This document shows positions 37,807 through 46,921 of a stretch of DNA of 64,000 nt, one piece after another; the stretch's first letter is position 1; each line of letters begins with the position of its first letter. Position numbers and translations under genes: made by a program. The DNA is from Paraglaciecola sp. L3A3 (GTDB taxonomy: Bacteria; Pseudomonadota; Gammaproteobacteria; Enterobacterales; Alteromonadaceae), in NCBI RefSeq assembly GCF_009796765.1, contig NZ_CP047023.1, positions 2,029,501 to 2,093,500 of the forward strand. The letters are read 5' to 3'. The notes under the pieces were generated by a model. The model was given only the letters and a program-made list of their open reading frames with translations. It was not told where the DNA came from and did no database searches.

Positions 37807-38898
37807 ATGTTACGGGATAGCATAAACAATATTAATATTTCCTCAGAGCAAATATTAGTTACACCAAAAGATTTAAAAACAGAATTACCAGTTAGTGATG
37901 AGTCACTAAAAATTGTACAAAACTCACGTCAGGTCATTAGTGATATTTTACACCGTAGAGATCATCGATTTTTGGTGATAAGTGGCCCTTGTTCAATCCA
38001 TGATATTGAAGCGGCAAAAGAATATGCCCTTAAATTGAAAGCATTGCAGGAAACTTGTAAAGATACCTTATATATAGTGATGCGTGTTTATTTTGAAAAA
38101 CCTCGCACCACAGTAGGATGGAAAGGATTAATCAATGATCCTCATTTAAATGATACTTTTGATATTGAAGCAGGTTTGCGTAAAGCTCGTGAATTACTTA
38201 TTTGGCTAGCTGAATTAGAGTTACCGGTTGCAACTGAAGCATTAGATCCTATTAGCCCACAATATTTAGCTGAGTTATTCAGCTGGTCGGCTATTGGTGC
38301 TCGTACATCTGAATCTCAAACTCACAGAGAAATGGCCAGTGGTCTTTCTATGCCTGTTGGATTTAAAAATGGTACAGATGGCGGATTAGGCATTGCTATT
38401 AATGCATTACAGTCTGCTGCCTCTGGTCATAGTTTTATGGGCATTAACGGTGAAGGGCAGGTTAGTGTTATTCAGACTCAAGGTAACCCTGATGGGCATA
38501 TAATCTTACGCGGTGGCAAGCAACCTAATTATGATTCTGTTTGTATTGCAGATTGTGAAGTTGAGTTAGAAAAAAATAACTTGAGTGCCGGTTTAGTGGT
38601 TGATTGTAGTCATGCTAACTCGAGTAAAGACTATCGTCGTCAGCCTTTAGTAGCAATGAATGTGGTTAATCAAATTTTGGATGGTAATCAGTCAGTTATT
38701 GGTATTATGTTAGAAAGCCATTTGAATGCAGGGAATCAAAGTAGCACAGGAAAAACACCAGCTGAGTTGGATTACGGTGTTTCTATTACTGATGGGTGTA
38801 TTGATTGGCAATCAACCGAAACCTTGATTAATGACATGCGAGAAAAATTGATTACTGTTTTGCCTTTGCGTTTAAACAAGTTTAAAGATTCAAATTAA
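37807..38898 (+). CDS. aroF: 3-deoxy-7-phosphoheptulonate synthase (DAHP synthase, type I)
   Basis: The enzyme condenses phosphoenolpyruvate and erythrose-4-phosphate, the first step of the shikimate pathway. VISGPCSIHD, the GARTSESQTHREMASGLSMPVGFKNGTDG region and the metal-binding VVDCSHANSSK motif are all intact. The length is 363 aa. Cotranscription with tyrA 11 bp downstream indicates the tyrosine-controlled isozyme (AroF), as in E. coli aroF-tyrA. The isozyme name rests on this context. Confidence 0.92.
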   Translation: MLRDSINNINISSEQILVTPKDLKTELPVSDESLKIVQNSRQVISDILHRRDHRFLVISGPCSIHDIEAAKEYALKLKALQETCKDTLYIVMRVYFEKPRTTVGWKGLINDPHLNDTFDIEAGLRKARELLIWLAELELPVATEALDPISPQYLAELFSWSAIGARTSESQTHREMASGLSMPVGFKNGTDGGLGIAINALQSAASGHSFMGINGEGQVSVIQTQGNPDGHIILRGGKQPNYDSVCIADCEVELEKNNLSAGLVVDCSHANSSKDYRRQPLVAMNVVNQILDGNQSVIGIMLESHLNAGNQSSTGKTPAELDYGVSITDGCIDWQSTETLINDMREKLITVLPLRLNKFKDSN

Positions 38899-38909
38899 TA
38901 GGAAGTATT

Positions 38910-40049
38910 ATGTCTATATCGCCCAACGATCTTGATAAACTAAGAGTACAAATTGATGGAATTGATAGTGAGTTGGTAAAGCTGTTGGCAAAACGGGCTG
39001 CAATCACAACTAAGGTTGGCCAGTATAAAAGTCAAGTCGGCCTGCCTATTTATGTACCTGAAAGAGAAGCGCAACTCATTGCTAAACGTCGAGCTGAAGC
39101 TGAAGATTCAGGTGTGTCTCCTGTTTTGGTGGAAGACTTATTACGTCGAATTATGCGTGAGTCATATCATACCCAAAATGTCAGTTATCTTTGCACTAAC
39201 CCTACTATCAAAAAAATTGTGGTAGTAGGAGGCGCTGGGGCATTAGGACGAATTTTTGTGGACATGTTTAGACGCAGTGATTATCAAGTAGAGCTACTTG
39301 AAAAAGACGACTGGTCAAATGCACAAACTATCCTAAAAGATGCAGGTTTAGTATTGGTTGCTGTTCCCATAAAGTTGACTGATAGTATTATTGCTAGTCT
39401 TAATGGCTTACCTGAAGATTGTGTTTTAGCAGATATTACCAGTACTAAAGAAAAACCTTTAGCTGCTATGTTGAAAGCACACCAAGGCCCAGTACTTGGA
39501 CTTCACCCTATGTTTGGGCCAGATGTACCAAGTTTGGTTAAACAGGTGATTGTCGTATGTCATGGCAGGCATACTGAACAGTACCAATGGTTGCTAGAGC
39601 AGATGCGAATTTGGGGTGGTATATTGCAAGAGTGTGACGCTAAAGAACATGATGATGCTATGGTCTTTATTCAAGTGATGCGGCATTTTTGTAGTTTTGT
39701 TTTTGGTTCACATTTAGCCAGTGAAAATCCAGATTTACAACGACTGATTACCCTAAGTTCTCCTATTTATCGTTTGGAATTAGCTATGGTGGGAAGATTG
39801 TTCGCACAAGATCCTGCTTTATATGCTGATATTATTTTTGATAATAAAGATAGTGTTGCGCGCTTAACTGAATTTAATACTAACTTTACTGAAGCACTTA
39901 AATTAGTTGAAAGTGGTGATAAAGCTGAATTTATTCAGCAGTTTTCGAAAGTGGGAACTTGGTTTGGTGATTATGCGAAACAGTGTTTGGTCAATAGTAA
40001 GAAATTATTATTGAAAGCAGATGATGACCGTTCTATTGATTGTGATTGA
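38910..40049 (+). CDS. tyrA: chorismate mutase / prephenate dehydrogenase
   Basis: This bifunctional enzyme makes 4-hydroxyphenylpyruvate for tyrosine. The AroQ-type mutase domain covers residues 1-90 (LDKLRVQIDGIDSELVKLLAKR). The dehydrogenase part starts with the NAD loop VVVGGAGALGRIF and contains LGLHPMFGPDV. The length of 379 aa matches E. coli TyrA. It is the second gene of the aroF-tyrA operon. Confidence 0.96.
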   Translation: MSISPNDLDKLRVQIDGIDSELVKLLAKRAAITTKVGQYKSQVGLPIYVPEREAQLIAKRRAEAEDSGVSPVLVEDLLRRIMRESYHTQNVSYLCTNPTIKKIVVVGGAGALGRIFVDMFRRSDYQVELLEKDDWSNAQTILKDAGLVLVAVPIKLTDSIIASLNGLPEDCVLADITSTKEKPLAAMLKAHQGPVLGLHPMFGPDVPSLVKQVIVVCHGRHTEQYQWLLEQMRIWGGILQECDAKEHDDAMVFIQVMRHFCSFVFGSHLASENPDLQRLITLSSPIYRLELAMVGRLFAQDPALYADIIFDNKDSVARLTEFNTNFTEALKLVESGDKAEFIQQFSKVGTWFGDYAKQCLVNSKKLLLKADDDRSIDCD

Positions 40050-40078
40050 GATTATGCCAATCTAAATAATATTTAAAG

Positions 40079-40097
40079 AGCCTACTTTCAGTAGGCT
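40079..40097. terminator. bidirectional terminator between tyrA and the response regulator
   Basis: A 7-bp stem, agcctac (40079-40085) with gtaggct (40091-40097), has a 5-nt loop and a T-run on the plus strand and an A-rich left flank. The two genes converge here. Confidence 0.75.
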
Positions 40098-40100
40098 TTT

Positions 40101-40907
40101 TTATTGACCTAATAAAGAGACTAACATTTTCCTAACTTCATCAACTTCAAAGGGTTTATCACACAAAGCATTTACACCTGTTTGATGTATATTGGCCATA
40201 TGTAAACTGTTAGTGGATTCACTGGTAACCATAATAATTGGGATGTGTGCGGTTTCTGGATTAAAACGAATAAATTCTGAGAGTTCACGACCATCCATTT
40301 CTGGCATATTGTAATCTGTTACTACCAAATCAAAAGTATTATCTTTCAGTAACGTTAACGCTTCTGCACCATTTTCTGCTTCTAGTATTTTCTCTAATCC
40401 AAGCCCGCTTAACACTCTATTTATATGATTTCTAGCTAACTTACTATCGTCAACTAACAATACTCGTACCTCTTCTATATCAAATAATTCTAAATCAACT
40501 TCATCACTATTGATTAAATCAAGAGAGGCATTAAGGGCTTTAGATAAGCTTTCAGGAGCAAATGGTTTAGGTAATATAGCGGCCACTCCTGCTTGTTTAA
40601 ATTCTTCCAGTTTTTCCGTTCTGTTTTCGCTAGAAATTAACATAAAGGGGATCGCTGCGAGGTTAGGAGTATTTTTTATTTGTGTAATAATATCCAAGCC
40701 AGTACCGTCTTCAAGGTACATAGCACTGACCACTAAATCTGCGCCATAGTTAGTAATAAGTTCAACCGCGGTTTGTACATTACTGACGGCTTCTACTTTT
40801 AAAGCGTTGGCTTGTTCTAATTGTTTAATGATGATTTTTCGTTGTGTATCAGAGGGTTCAATTAAGACAATATTTATTTCCGATAAAGCTAAATTCGGCA
40901 TGTTCAC
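40101..40907 (-). CDS. tandem-receiver response regulator with a degenerate first receiver
   Basis: The 268-residue protein consists of two receiver domains and no output domain. The C-terminal receiver (about 147-268) is complete: D153-D154, phospho-acceptor Asp198 in VVTDYNMPEMDG, the Thr/Ser switch MVTSES and the Lys of CDKPFE. The N-terminal receiver (about 10-130) keeps the Lys of PKPF, but the acceptor position is Ala62 and the acidic pocket is IEPSD. It is probably a phosphorylation-independent interaction domain. CheY-like signalling by protein contact is likely; no kinase gene is adjacent. Confidence 0.88.
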   Translation of the reverse strand: MNMPNLALSEINIVLIEPSDTQRKIIIKQLEQANALKVEAVSNVQTAVELITNYGADLVVSAMYLEDGTGLDIITQIKNTPNLAAIPFMLISSENRTEKLEEFKQAGVAAILPKPFAPESLSKALNASLDLINSDEVDLELFDIEEVRVLLVDDSKLARNHINRVLSGLGLEKILEAENGAEALTLLKDNTFDLVVTDYNMPEMDGRELSEFIRFNPETAHIPIIMVTSESTNSLHMANIHQTGVNALCDKPFEVDEVRKMLVSLLGQ

Positions 40908-40927
40908 TCCTAAATCTGTGGCGTTAT

Positions 40928-41248
40928 TTATCCGCCTGCAAGTTTTACATTATGGCCCATTTTTTCCAGAGTCGCTTTTATTTTGTCCCTATTATCACCT
41001 TGAATTTCAATTACCCCATTTTTAAGTGAGCCGCCAGTACCACATAGTTTTTTTAGTGTTGTGCAGACCTGTTTCAGTTCAGTCTCTGCTAAGGGTAAAC
41101 CAGAAATAGTGATTACACCTTTTCCCTTCCGCCCTTTGGTTTCTCTTCGTATTCGTACAACTCCATCACCTTTAGGTACTGCTGCGGTGGATTTTTCAGG
41201 CTGAATTCGGCCTGTTCCTGTACTATAGACTAGTCTGTTTTCACTCAT
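40928..41248 (-). CDS. yciH: SUI1/eIF1-family translation factor YciH
   Basis: The 106-residue protein has the SUI1 domain (GVVRIRRETKGRKGKGVITISGL...GTGGSLKNGVIEIQGDNRDKIKATLEKMGHNVKLAGG). Bacterial YciH resembles eukaryotic eIF1 and has been linked to start-site fidelity and stress responses. The typical length and the GTGGSLKNG signature make the call firm. It lies 20 bp before the double-receiver gene, in the same direction. Confidence 0.95.
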   Translation of the reverse strand: MSENRLVYSTGTGRIQPEKSTAAVPKGDGVVRIRRETKGRKGKGVITISGLPLAETELKQVCTTLKKLCGTGGSLKNGVIEIQGDNRDKIKATLEKMGHNVKLAGG

Positions 41249-41891
41249 AACGTGGATAATCTTTAAATCTGCTACATTAAAAAATCATTCTATTAAATAA
41301 ATGGCATGCTTTGTAGGTTTTTAATTAAAAATGGTTACTCAATGGCATATGTAATTAGTGATATTTGAGTAATATTCTTGGGTATGAATCAAATTTATTG
41401 GAATGAGACTGCTTGCTGTTATTTAGGCGAACATTCATTTTCAAGTAAAAAAATAGCGCAATGAAGTATTTTAATGCAGTAAAATAAACAAACAAGTCGA
41501 GCATGATATTTTGCTGATAGATTTTTAGTTTAAATCTCATGGCTGTTTTTTTGAAATTAATTGCAGAAAATACAACAGAAATTAGATTCTTTACTGCAAG
41601 GTAGCATAAAAAGTGTTACTAAATATTGCTCTAGTTAAGCATGTTTATATCTTCCAATCAAAAATTAAAATAAAGGTTTCAATATAAAAGTATTAGATAT
41701 GAGTATCAATATGGGAAAACCTAGATCGCCGCATGGCTTGAGTTCGAGGGCTACTGAGTGATTAATTTAAAGTGTAGATAACTCGCAAGGTGAGAGGCGT
41801 GGGAACTATAAACAGCCTAGTTAAGTTTCCCTTAAAATACTTCATTAAATTATCTTCAGCTGATAGTTTCCAGTAAATCATTTAAAATGGT
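41249..41891. other. AT-rich intergenic region upstream of the iron transporter
   Basis: I see no supported gene. An open frame of 61 codons on the minus strand (41355-41540) has no ribosome site and low-complexity content. Positions 41722-41830 form a less AT-rich island with repeated GAG/CTC-type segments, which could be a structured leader or small RNA; nothing known is recognised. Confidence 0.4.
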
Positions 41892-41910
41892 ATTGAGAAT
41901 TATTCTCAAT
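41892..41910. promoter_or_regulatory. Fur box
   Basis: A perfect 9-1-9 palindrome, attgagaat-t-attctcaat, fits the 19-bp Fur operator, and overlapping gaataac-type hexamers continue to 41919. It lies 50 bp before the start of a ferric iron ABC transporter operon, so iron-dependent repression is strongly indicated. Confidence 0.85.
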
Positions 41911-41960
41911 TAGAATAACATTCAGTTATCTGAAAATATTTAGCCTTTTAGGACTTCATT

Positions 41961-42974
41961 TTGAAAAATATCATTCGATCAACTTTACTGGTCAGCGTTT
42001 TATTGTCTCCCATTACCTTTGCTAAGGAAGTGAACGTGTATTCCGCACGTAAAGAAGCCTTGATTAAGCCTTTGCTAGATAAGTTTACTCAACAAACGGG
42101 TATTACTGTTAATTTAGTTACTGGTAAAGCTGATAACTTAATTACGCGGTTAAAAAGTGAAGGGAAATATAGTCCTGCAGATTTATTAGTCACTACTGAT
42201 GTTGGACGTTTATACCGTGCTAAAGAACAGCACTTGACGCAAGTTATTGGCAGTTCAAATAATATCAACTCAGTACCAGTGAATCTTAGGGATGAGCAAG
42301 GTCATTGGGTCGGTTTGTCACTTCGAGCTCGTCCATTGATGATTTCTCCAGAACGAGTAGCGGCTAATAGCGTGGCAAATTTAGAAGATTTAACGGATCC
42401 TAAGTGGAAAGGACGAATTTGTATTCGTAGTTCTAGCAATATTTATAATCAGTCTATGGTGGCCTCTTTGATTGAGCAATTAGGCGAGGTGAAAACTCAA
42501 AAATGGCTTGATGGTTTTGTGAAAAACTTTGCCCGTCCTCCACAAGGTGGAGATCGAGATCAAATTAAAGCTGTCGCGGCAGGTCAATGTGATGTGGCGA
42601 TTGCTAATACTTATTATTTAGCTGGCATGTTGACCTCAGATGATCAAGAGCAAGTGGCGCAGGCAAAAAAAGTAAAAGTGGTTTGGCCAAACCAAAGTGA
42701 TCGTGGTGCTCATATTAATATTTCTGGTGTAGCAATGGCGAAAAATGCGCCGAATAAAAATGCGGCCAGTCAATTAATAGATTTTATGTTAACTGAGGAG
42801 TCTCAGCAGTGGTATGCCAATACTAATCATGAATACCCTATATTGACAAATGTAGAATGGAGCGAAGTATTACAATCATTTGGTAAATTTAAGTCTGAGA
42901 AAGTTGCGCTAAGTAAATTGGGCGAATTGAATAGCAAAGCGGTAAAATTAATGGATCGCGCTGGGTGGAAATAG
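41961..42974 (+). CDS. fbpA: Fe(III) ABC transporter, periplasmic binding protein
   Basis: This 337-residue protein has a signal peptide (cleavage near ITFA/KEVNVYS) and then the ferric-binding family sequence VNVYSARKEALIKPLLDKFTQQTGI. The iron-binding tyrosine pair lies in IANTYYLAGML. The start is a TTG at 41961, with agga about 8 bases upstream and no good ATG nearby. It is the first gene of a three-gene importer behind a Fur box. Confidence 0.93.
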   Translation: MKNIIRSTLLVSVLLSPITFAKEVNVYSARKEALIKPLLDKFTQQTGITVNLVTGKADNLITRLKSEGKYSPADLLVTTDVGRLYRAKEQHLTQVIGSSNNINSVPVNLRDEQGHWVGLSLRARPLMISPERVAANSVANLEDLTDPKWKGRICIRSSSNIYNQSMVASLIEQLGEVKTQKWLDGFVKNFARPPQGGDRDQIKAVAAGQCDVAIANTYYLAGMLTSDDQEQVAQAKKVKVVWPNQSDRGAHINISGVAMAKNAPNKNAASQLIDFMLTEESQQWYANTNHEYPILTNVEWSEVLQSFGKFKSEKVALSKLGELNSKAVKLMDRAGWK

Positions 42975-43011
42975 GTTTTTTATATAATATCAATACTTAT
43001 GGTTCTATTGC

Positions 43012-44655
43012 ATGAAGCAATACACTTGGTTAAATCCTTGGTTTTTAGGGATATGCTTTAGCTGCTGTATTTTAGTTGCACCTATTGTACTTATCTTTGC
43101 TAGTTTAGGTTTTCCTGAAACAGAGATATGGCAACACTTGTACCAAACAGTACTGGCTGATTATGTGATTAATTCACTATTATTGGCTTTTGGTGTGGGT
43201 ATTTTAGTGATGCTGATTGGTACCCCTTTAGCTTGGTGTATTGCCCGTTACGATTTTGTCGGCCGCAAACAAATCCAGTGGTTAATTTTGCTGCCTATGG
43301 CAATGCCAGCTTATATCATTGCTTATTCTTATACAGGATTATTAGATTTTTCTGGACCATTACAAACCTATTTAAGAGATGTGTTTGGTTGGGGTTATAA
43401 CGATTACTATTTTCCTGAAATTCGTTCCCTTGGCGGGGCGATTGTTATGTTAGCTTTGGTGTTATACCCCTATGTTTATATGTTAACTAGAACGGCGTTC
43501 TCTGATATACCCAGTAGCTTAGAAGACGTCGCCAAAAGTTTAGGAGTTTCTCCAAGACGTTACGTAGCCAAAGTGGTGTTGCCATTAGCTAGGCCTGCAA
43601 TTTTAATGGGCACAGCCCTAGCAATGATGGAGGCTTTTGCTGATTATGGAACCGTACAGTATTTTGGTTTAAGTACCTTTACTACCGGTATATTTAGAAC
43701 CTGGTTTGGCCTAGGCAATGGTATTGCTGCTGCGCAACTGGCCGCAATGTTAACTAGTTTTGTAGTGTTGTTATTACTGTTAGAGTTTTTCTCTCGACGG
43801 AAAATTAAATATTACTTTCAGGGGCAGACATCGGCACCTGTACAACGAAAAAAATTATCAACTGGTAAGTCTATCGCGACCGCTTTGTTATGTTTATTAC
43901 CTGTGATTTTAGGGTTTATCATTCCTACGGTACAATTACTTAACTGGGCAATCCATTCTTTTGCGAAACAATTTAATCAAGATTTTATGCAACTGATCTG
44001 GAATAGCTTTTATTTAGCGTTTTTTGCTGCTATATCGGCGGTGGCACTGGCATTAATTTTTTCTTATGGTAAACGTTTAAACCGTTTTAAACCCATTCAT
44101 TTGCTAGTTGCTGTTGTAAACCTTGGCTATGCCGTACCTGGTACTGTGATTGCGATTGGGGTTTTATTAAGCTTAAGTTGGCTAGACATTACACTTAATG
44201 GCCTCACTGAGGCTTGGTTTGATATGAGTGTTGGTTTGCTGTTTTCTGGTACATTGTTCGCTTTAATACTGGTCTATTGTATTCGTTTTTTGGCCGTGGC
44301 TATGCACAATATAGATACAGGCATGGCACGAATTAAACCTAGTTTAGATGATGCAGCTAAGTCACTTGGACATAATCCTATGACCATTCTCAGGCGTATT
44401 CATATCCCATTATTAAAAACCAGTGTATTCAGTGCTTTGTTATTAGTTTTTGTCGATGTTTTAAAAGAGTTACCCGCTACGTTAATTTTACGTCCATTTA
44501 ATTTTAATACCTTAGCAGTGAAAACATTTGAACTTGCTTCCGATGAACGTTTATTAGAAGCGTCTTTGCCAGCATTAGCTATCGTCTTAGTGGGTATCTT
44601 GCCGGTAGTTTTATTAACTAAGCTGACCGATAAACATAGCCAATCTGTCAAATAA
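43012..44655 (+). CDS. fbpB: Fe(III) ABC transporter, fused permease
   Basis: The 547-residue permease has about twelve membrane helices in two homologous halves. Each has an EAA-type ATPase-contact loop: DVAKSLGVSPRRYVAKVVLPLARP in the first half and DAAKSLGHNPMTILRRIHIPLLK in the second. The fused arrangement is standard for FbpB/SfuB. It lies 37 bp after fbpA and 14 bp before fbpC. Confidence 0.94.
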   Translation: MKQYTWLNPWFLGICFSCCILVAPIVLIFASLGFPETEIWQHLYQTVLADYVINSLLLAFGVGILVMLIGTPLAWCIARYDFVGRKQIQWLILLPMAMPAYIIAYSYTGLLDFSGPLQTYLRDVFGWGYNDYYFPEIRSLGGAIVMLALVLYPYVYMLTRTAFSDIPSSLEDVAKSLGVSPRRYVAKVVLPLARPAILMGTALAMMEAFADYGTVQYFGLSTFTTGIFRTWFGLGNGIAAAQLAAMLTSFVVLLLLLEFFSRRKIKYYFQGQTSAPVQRKKLSTGKSIATALLCLLPVILGFIIPTVQLLNWAIHSFAKQFNQDFMQLIWNSFYLAFFAAISAVALALIFSYGKRLNRFKPIHLLVAVVNLGYAVPGTVIAIGVLLSLSWLDITLNGLTEAWFDMSVGLLFSGTLFALILVYCIRFLAVAMHNIDTGMARIKPSLDDAAKSLGHNPMTILRRIHIPLLKTSVFSALLLVFVDVLKELPATLILRPFNFNTLAVKTFELASDERLLEASLPALAIVLVGILPVVLLTKLTDKHSQSVK

Positions 44656-44669
44656 AAAATAAGGGTAAT

Positions 44670-45710
44670 ATGTTACGTCTTAACCATGTGTCAATTGCTT
44701 ACCAGAATAAAACGGTTGTTAGAGATGTCAGCTTTGAATTAAAAAGTGGTCAAATTGGCTGTTTGTTAGGCCCTTCTGGTTGCGGTAAAACATCCTTGTT
44801 AAGAGCGATTGCAGGCTTCGAAAATATATCTAAAGGTGAGGTGATAATTCGTGGTCAAATTGTCTCTGATGAACAAATTTTTGTGGCACCACAAAAGCGA
44901 AAAGTAGCGGTGGTTTTTCAAGATTACGCACTTTTTCCTCACTTTACCGTAGCGCAAAATATTGCTTTTGGTTTGCATTCATGGACCAAGAAGCGTCAGC
45001 AAGAGCGTATTACAGAATTACTCAGTTTAGTTGGCTTGTCAGGGTTTGAGCATCGATATCCCCATGAATTATCCGGCGGCCAACAACAGAGAGTCGCTTT
45101 AGTTCGAGCGATGGCAAGTGGTCCAGAGTTGTTATTATTAGATGAACCTTTTTCAAGTTTAGACAGTGAACTACGCGAAGGTTTAGCTCGTGAGTTACGG
45201 GCTATTCTGAAATATGCCAACGCAACAGCAGTCATGGTGACTCACGATCAATCTGAAGCCTTCGCTATGGCAGACGTCATTGGAGTGGTGAATAATGGCC
45301 AGTTATTACAATGGTCGAATGCTTATGCTTTGTATCATAGACCTGTAGATAGATTTGTCGCAAATTTTATTGGTGATGGAGTATTTATGCAGGCTCAAGT
45401 TGATGAAAACATGATGCTTAGAAGCCATTTAGGCAATTTTTCTATTGATCCTTCATATGGTTTTAATGCAGGCGACAGTGTGGAGTTTCTAGTTCGGCCA
45501 GATGATATTGTGCATGATGACAATGCTGATAATTGCGCCAGAGTCATGAATCGAGCCTTTCAAGGCGCGCATATTTTATATGAATTAGAGTTACAAAATA
45601 CTCAACATGAAAGAGTGTTATGTTTAGCACCAAGTCACCATGACCATAAGGTAGGTGAAAACATAGGTATTAGATTAGATCTTGAACATTTGATCGTTTT
45701 CTCTGCTTAA
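44670..45710 (+). CDS. fbpC: Fe(III) ABC transporter, ATP-binding protein
   Basis: The 346-residue ATPase has Walker A (LLGPSGCGKTSLLRAIAGFE), the Q-loop VVFQDYALFPHFTV, signature LSGGQQQRVALVRAM, Walker B LLLLDEPFSSLD and the switch His in VMVTHDQSEA. A C-terminal TOBE-like regulatory domain follows (about residues 240-346). It powers iron uptake with FbpA and FbpB. Confidence 0.94.
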   Translation: MLRLNHVSIAYQNKTVVRDVSFELKSGQIGCLLGPSGCGKTSLLRAIAGFENISKGEVIIRGQIVSDEQIFVAPQKRKVAVVFQDYALFPHFTVAQNIAFGLHSWTKKRQQERITELLSLVGLSGFEHRYPHELSGGQQQRVALVRAMASGPELLLLDEPFSSLDSELREGLARELRAILKYANATAVMVTHDQSEAFAMADVIGVVNNGQLLQWSNAYALYHRPVDRFVANFIGDGVFMQAQVDENMMLRSHLGNFSIDPSYGFNAGDSVEFLVRPDDIVHDDNADNCARVMNRAFQGAHILYELELQNTQHERVLCLAPSHHDHKVGENIGIRLDLEHLIVFSA

Positions 45711-45761
45711 ATTTGAGCGAGAACAACATCTACTCCTTATGGATTTATTATAAAGGTAAAA

Positions 45762-46208
45762 TTGATGATTACGAGTATTGAAAACTGGTTCAAAAAACAA
45801 TTACAAATTGAAGAACGTGACAGTGAACATACCTTGGAACTAGCTACTGCCGTGTTATTTTATGAAGTGATGCGTGCAGATAATAAATTTGAAAATGTGG
45901 AACAGGTTATGTTTCGCCAACAATTAGAAAAACATTTCAACTTAAGCCAAGAACAGCTTAGTACTTTGTGTGATTTGTCGAGAAAACAAGCCGAACATGC
46001 TGTTGATTATCAGCAGTTTACCCGGGTAATAAATAGTGTATATAAGGCCGAACAGAAACGTACAATATTAGATTCACTTTGGTCAATAGCATTTGCTGAT
46101 AATCAATTATCACCGGATGAGGAGTATACCATCCGTAAAATAGCTGACTTATTATATATTCCCCATACACAATTTATTCAGAGTAAATTGACTAATAATC
46201 ATCAATAA
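45762..46208 (+). CDS. TerB-family protein
   Basis: The 148-residue helical protein matches the tellurite-resistance TerB fold: ATAVLFYEVMRADNKFENVEQVMFRQQLEKHFNLS near the N-terminus and the mirrored LWSIAFADNQLSPDEEYTIRKIADLLYIPHTQF at the end. The two Asp-rich helix turns (RADNKFEN, FADNQLSPDEE) are typical. Chromosomal TerB-like proteins are common and need not confer tellurite resistance. It lies 51 bp after the iron transporter but has no obvious link to it. Confidence 0.85.
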   Translation: MMITSIENWFKKQLQIEERDSEHTLELATAVLFYEVMRADNKFENVEQVMFRQQLEKHFNLSQEQLSTLCDLSRKQAEHAVDYQQFTRVINSVYKAEQKRTILDSLWSIAFADNQLSPDEEYTIRKIADLLYIPHTQFIQSKLTNNHQ

Positions 46209-46598
46209 TGTCCTGTGTCTTTTATTGGTTACACCTTAAGCTTTTGATTAGTAATGAAAAAGTTGTTTTTGTTATAATATGTATTGGATAAGTAACATTA
46301 TTTATTGAGTTAATATTGATTGATTGTCTTAAGTTTAAAACTTTCTCATAAGTAATTGAAATTAATAATAAATATTATATTGGCATGAAGTGTGTAATAG
46401 GCCGCATGTAATCACATTTTACTTGACTGGTTCCTCAAGTATTTTCATGGAAGTTATGTGGTGAAGGAATTATTGCACTGTACTTGAGTCCAATGGCGTT
46501 TGTATTCAATGGTGGATATTTCCTTGTTCAATATGCTCATTTGAACATTTGGCATGGAAGCCTATTTAATTTCTGATTTATCATTTAAGGATATACGT
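46209..46598. other. intergenic region before the EF-hand gene
   Basis: I see no gene. A TATAAT hexamer at 46273-46278 could be a -10 element, but no good -35 lies 16-18 bp upstream. I looked for sigma-54 elements (GG-N10-GC) and found none that fits. Confidence 0.35.
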
Positions 46599-46853
46599 AT
46601 GAAGAATCTAACAATTATTAGCCCCTTATTATATGCAGTTCTGACAACCTTTTTACTTTTTTCAAATTCATCCAACGCAAAAACAGATTTAATTGAGAAG
46701 TTAGATTTGGATCAAGATGGTCAAATTAGTATCAAAGAGGCGGTGGCTGAACCTCAATTATTAGCAGCCTTTGGTAAAATTGATATCGATGGCAACGGTT
46801 TACTCACTCGGGAAGAATTAGCAAAAAGTAAATTTAATCTAATTGAACACTGA
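46599..46853 (+). CDS. secreted two-EF-hand protein
   Basis: The 84-residue product has a signal peptide (about residues 1-27, ending near SNA/KTD) and two canonical calcium-binding loops, DLDQDGQISIKE and DIDGNGLLTREE. The mature protein is thus a minimal periplasmic or secreted calmodulin-like unit. The frame extends to an ATG at 46554, but aagga 7 bases before the ATG at 46599 fixes the start. It directly precedes the glrK-glrG-glrR operon and may belong to its unit. Confidence 0.88.
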   Translation: MKNLTIISPLLYAVLTTFLLFSNSSNAKTDLIEKLDLDQDGQISIKEAVAEPQLLAAFGKIDIDGNGLLTREELAKSKFNLIEH

Positions 46854-46921
46854 CTGAGTAGATGATTCAATACGGATGAATGGTTCCCTTCATCAATCCG
46901 AGAAAATTTAATGGAAGTAAT

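Noticed and set aside
41355..41540. 61-codon open frame upstream of the iron transporter
   Set aside because: It is AT-rich, lacks a ribosome site, and is not preceded by any promoter-like sequence.
46240..46598. Sigma-54 promoter for a GlrR target upstream of the EF-hand gene
   Set aside because: No GG-N10-GC pair with a reasonable TGGCAC/TTGC match could be found.
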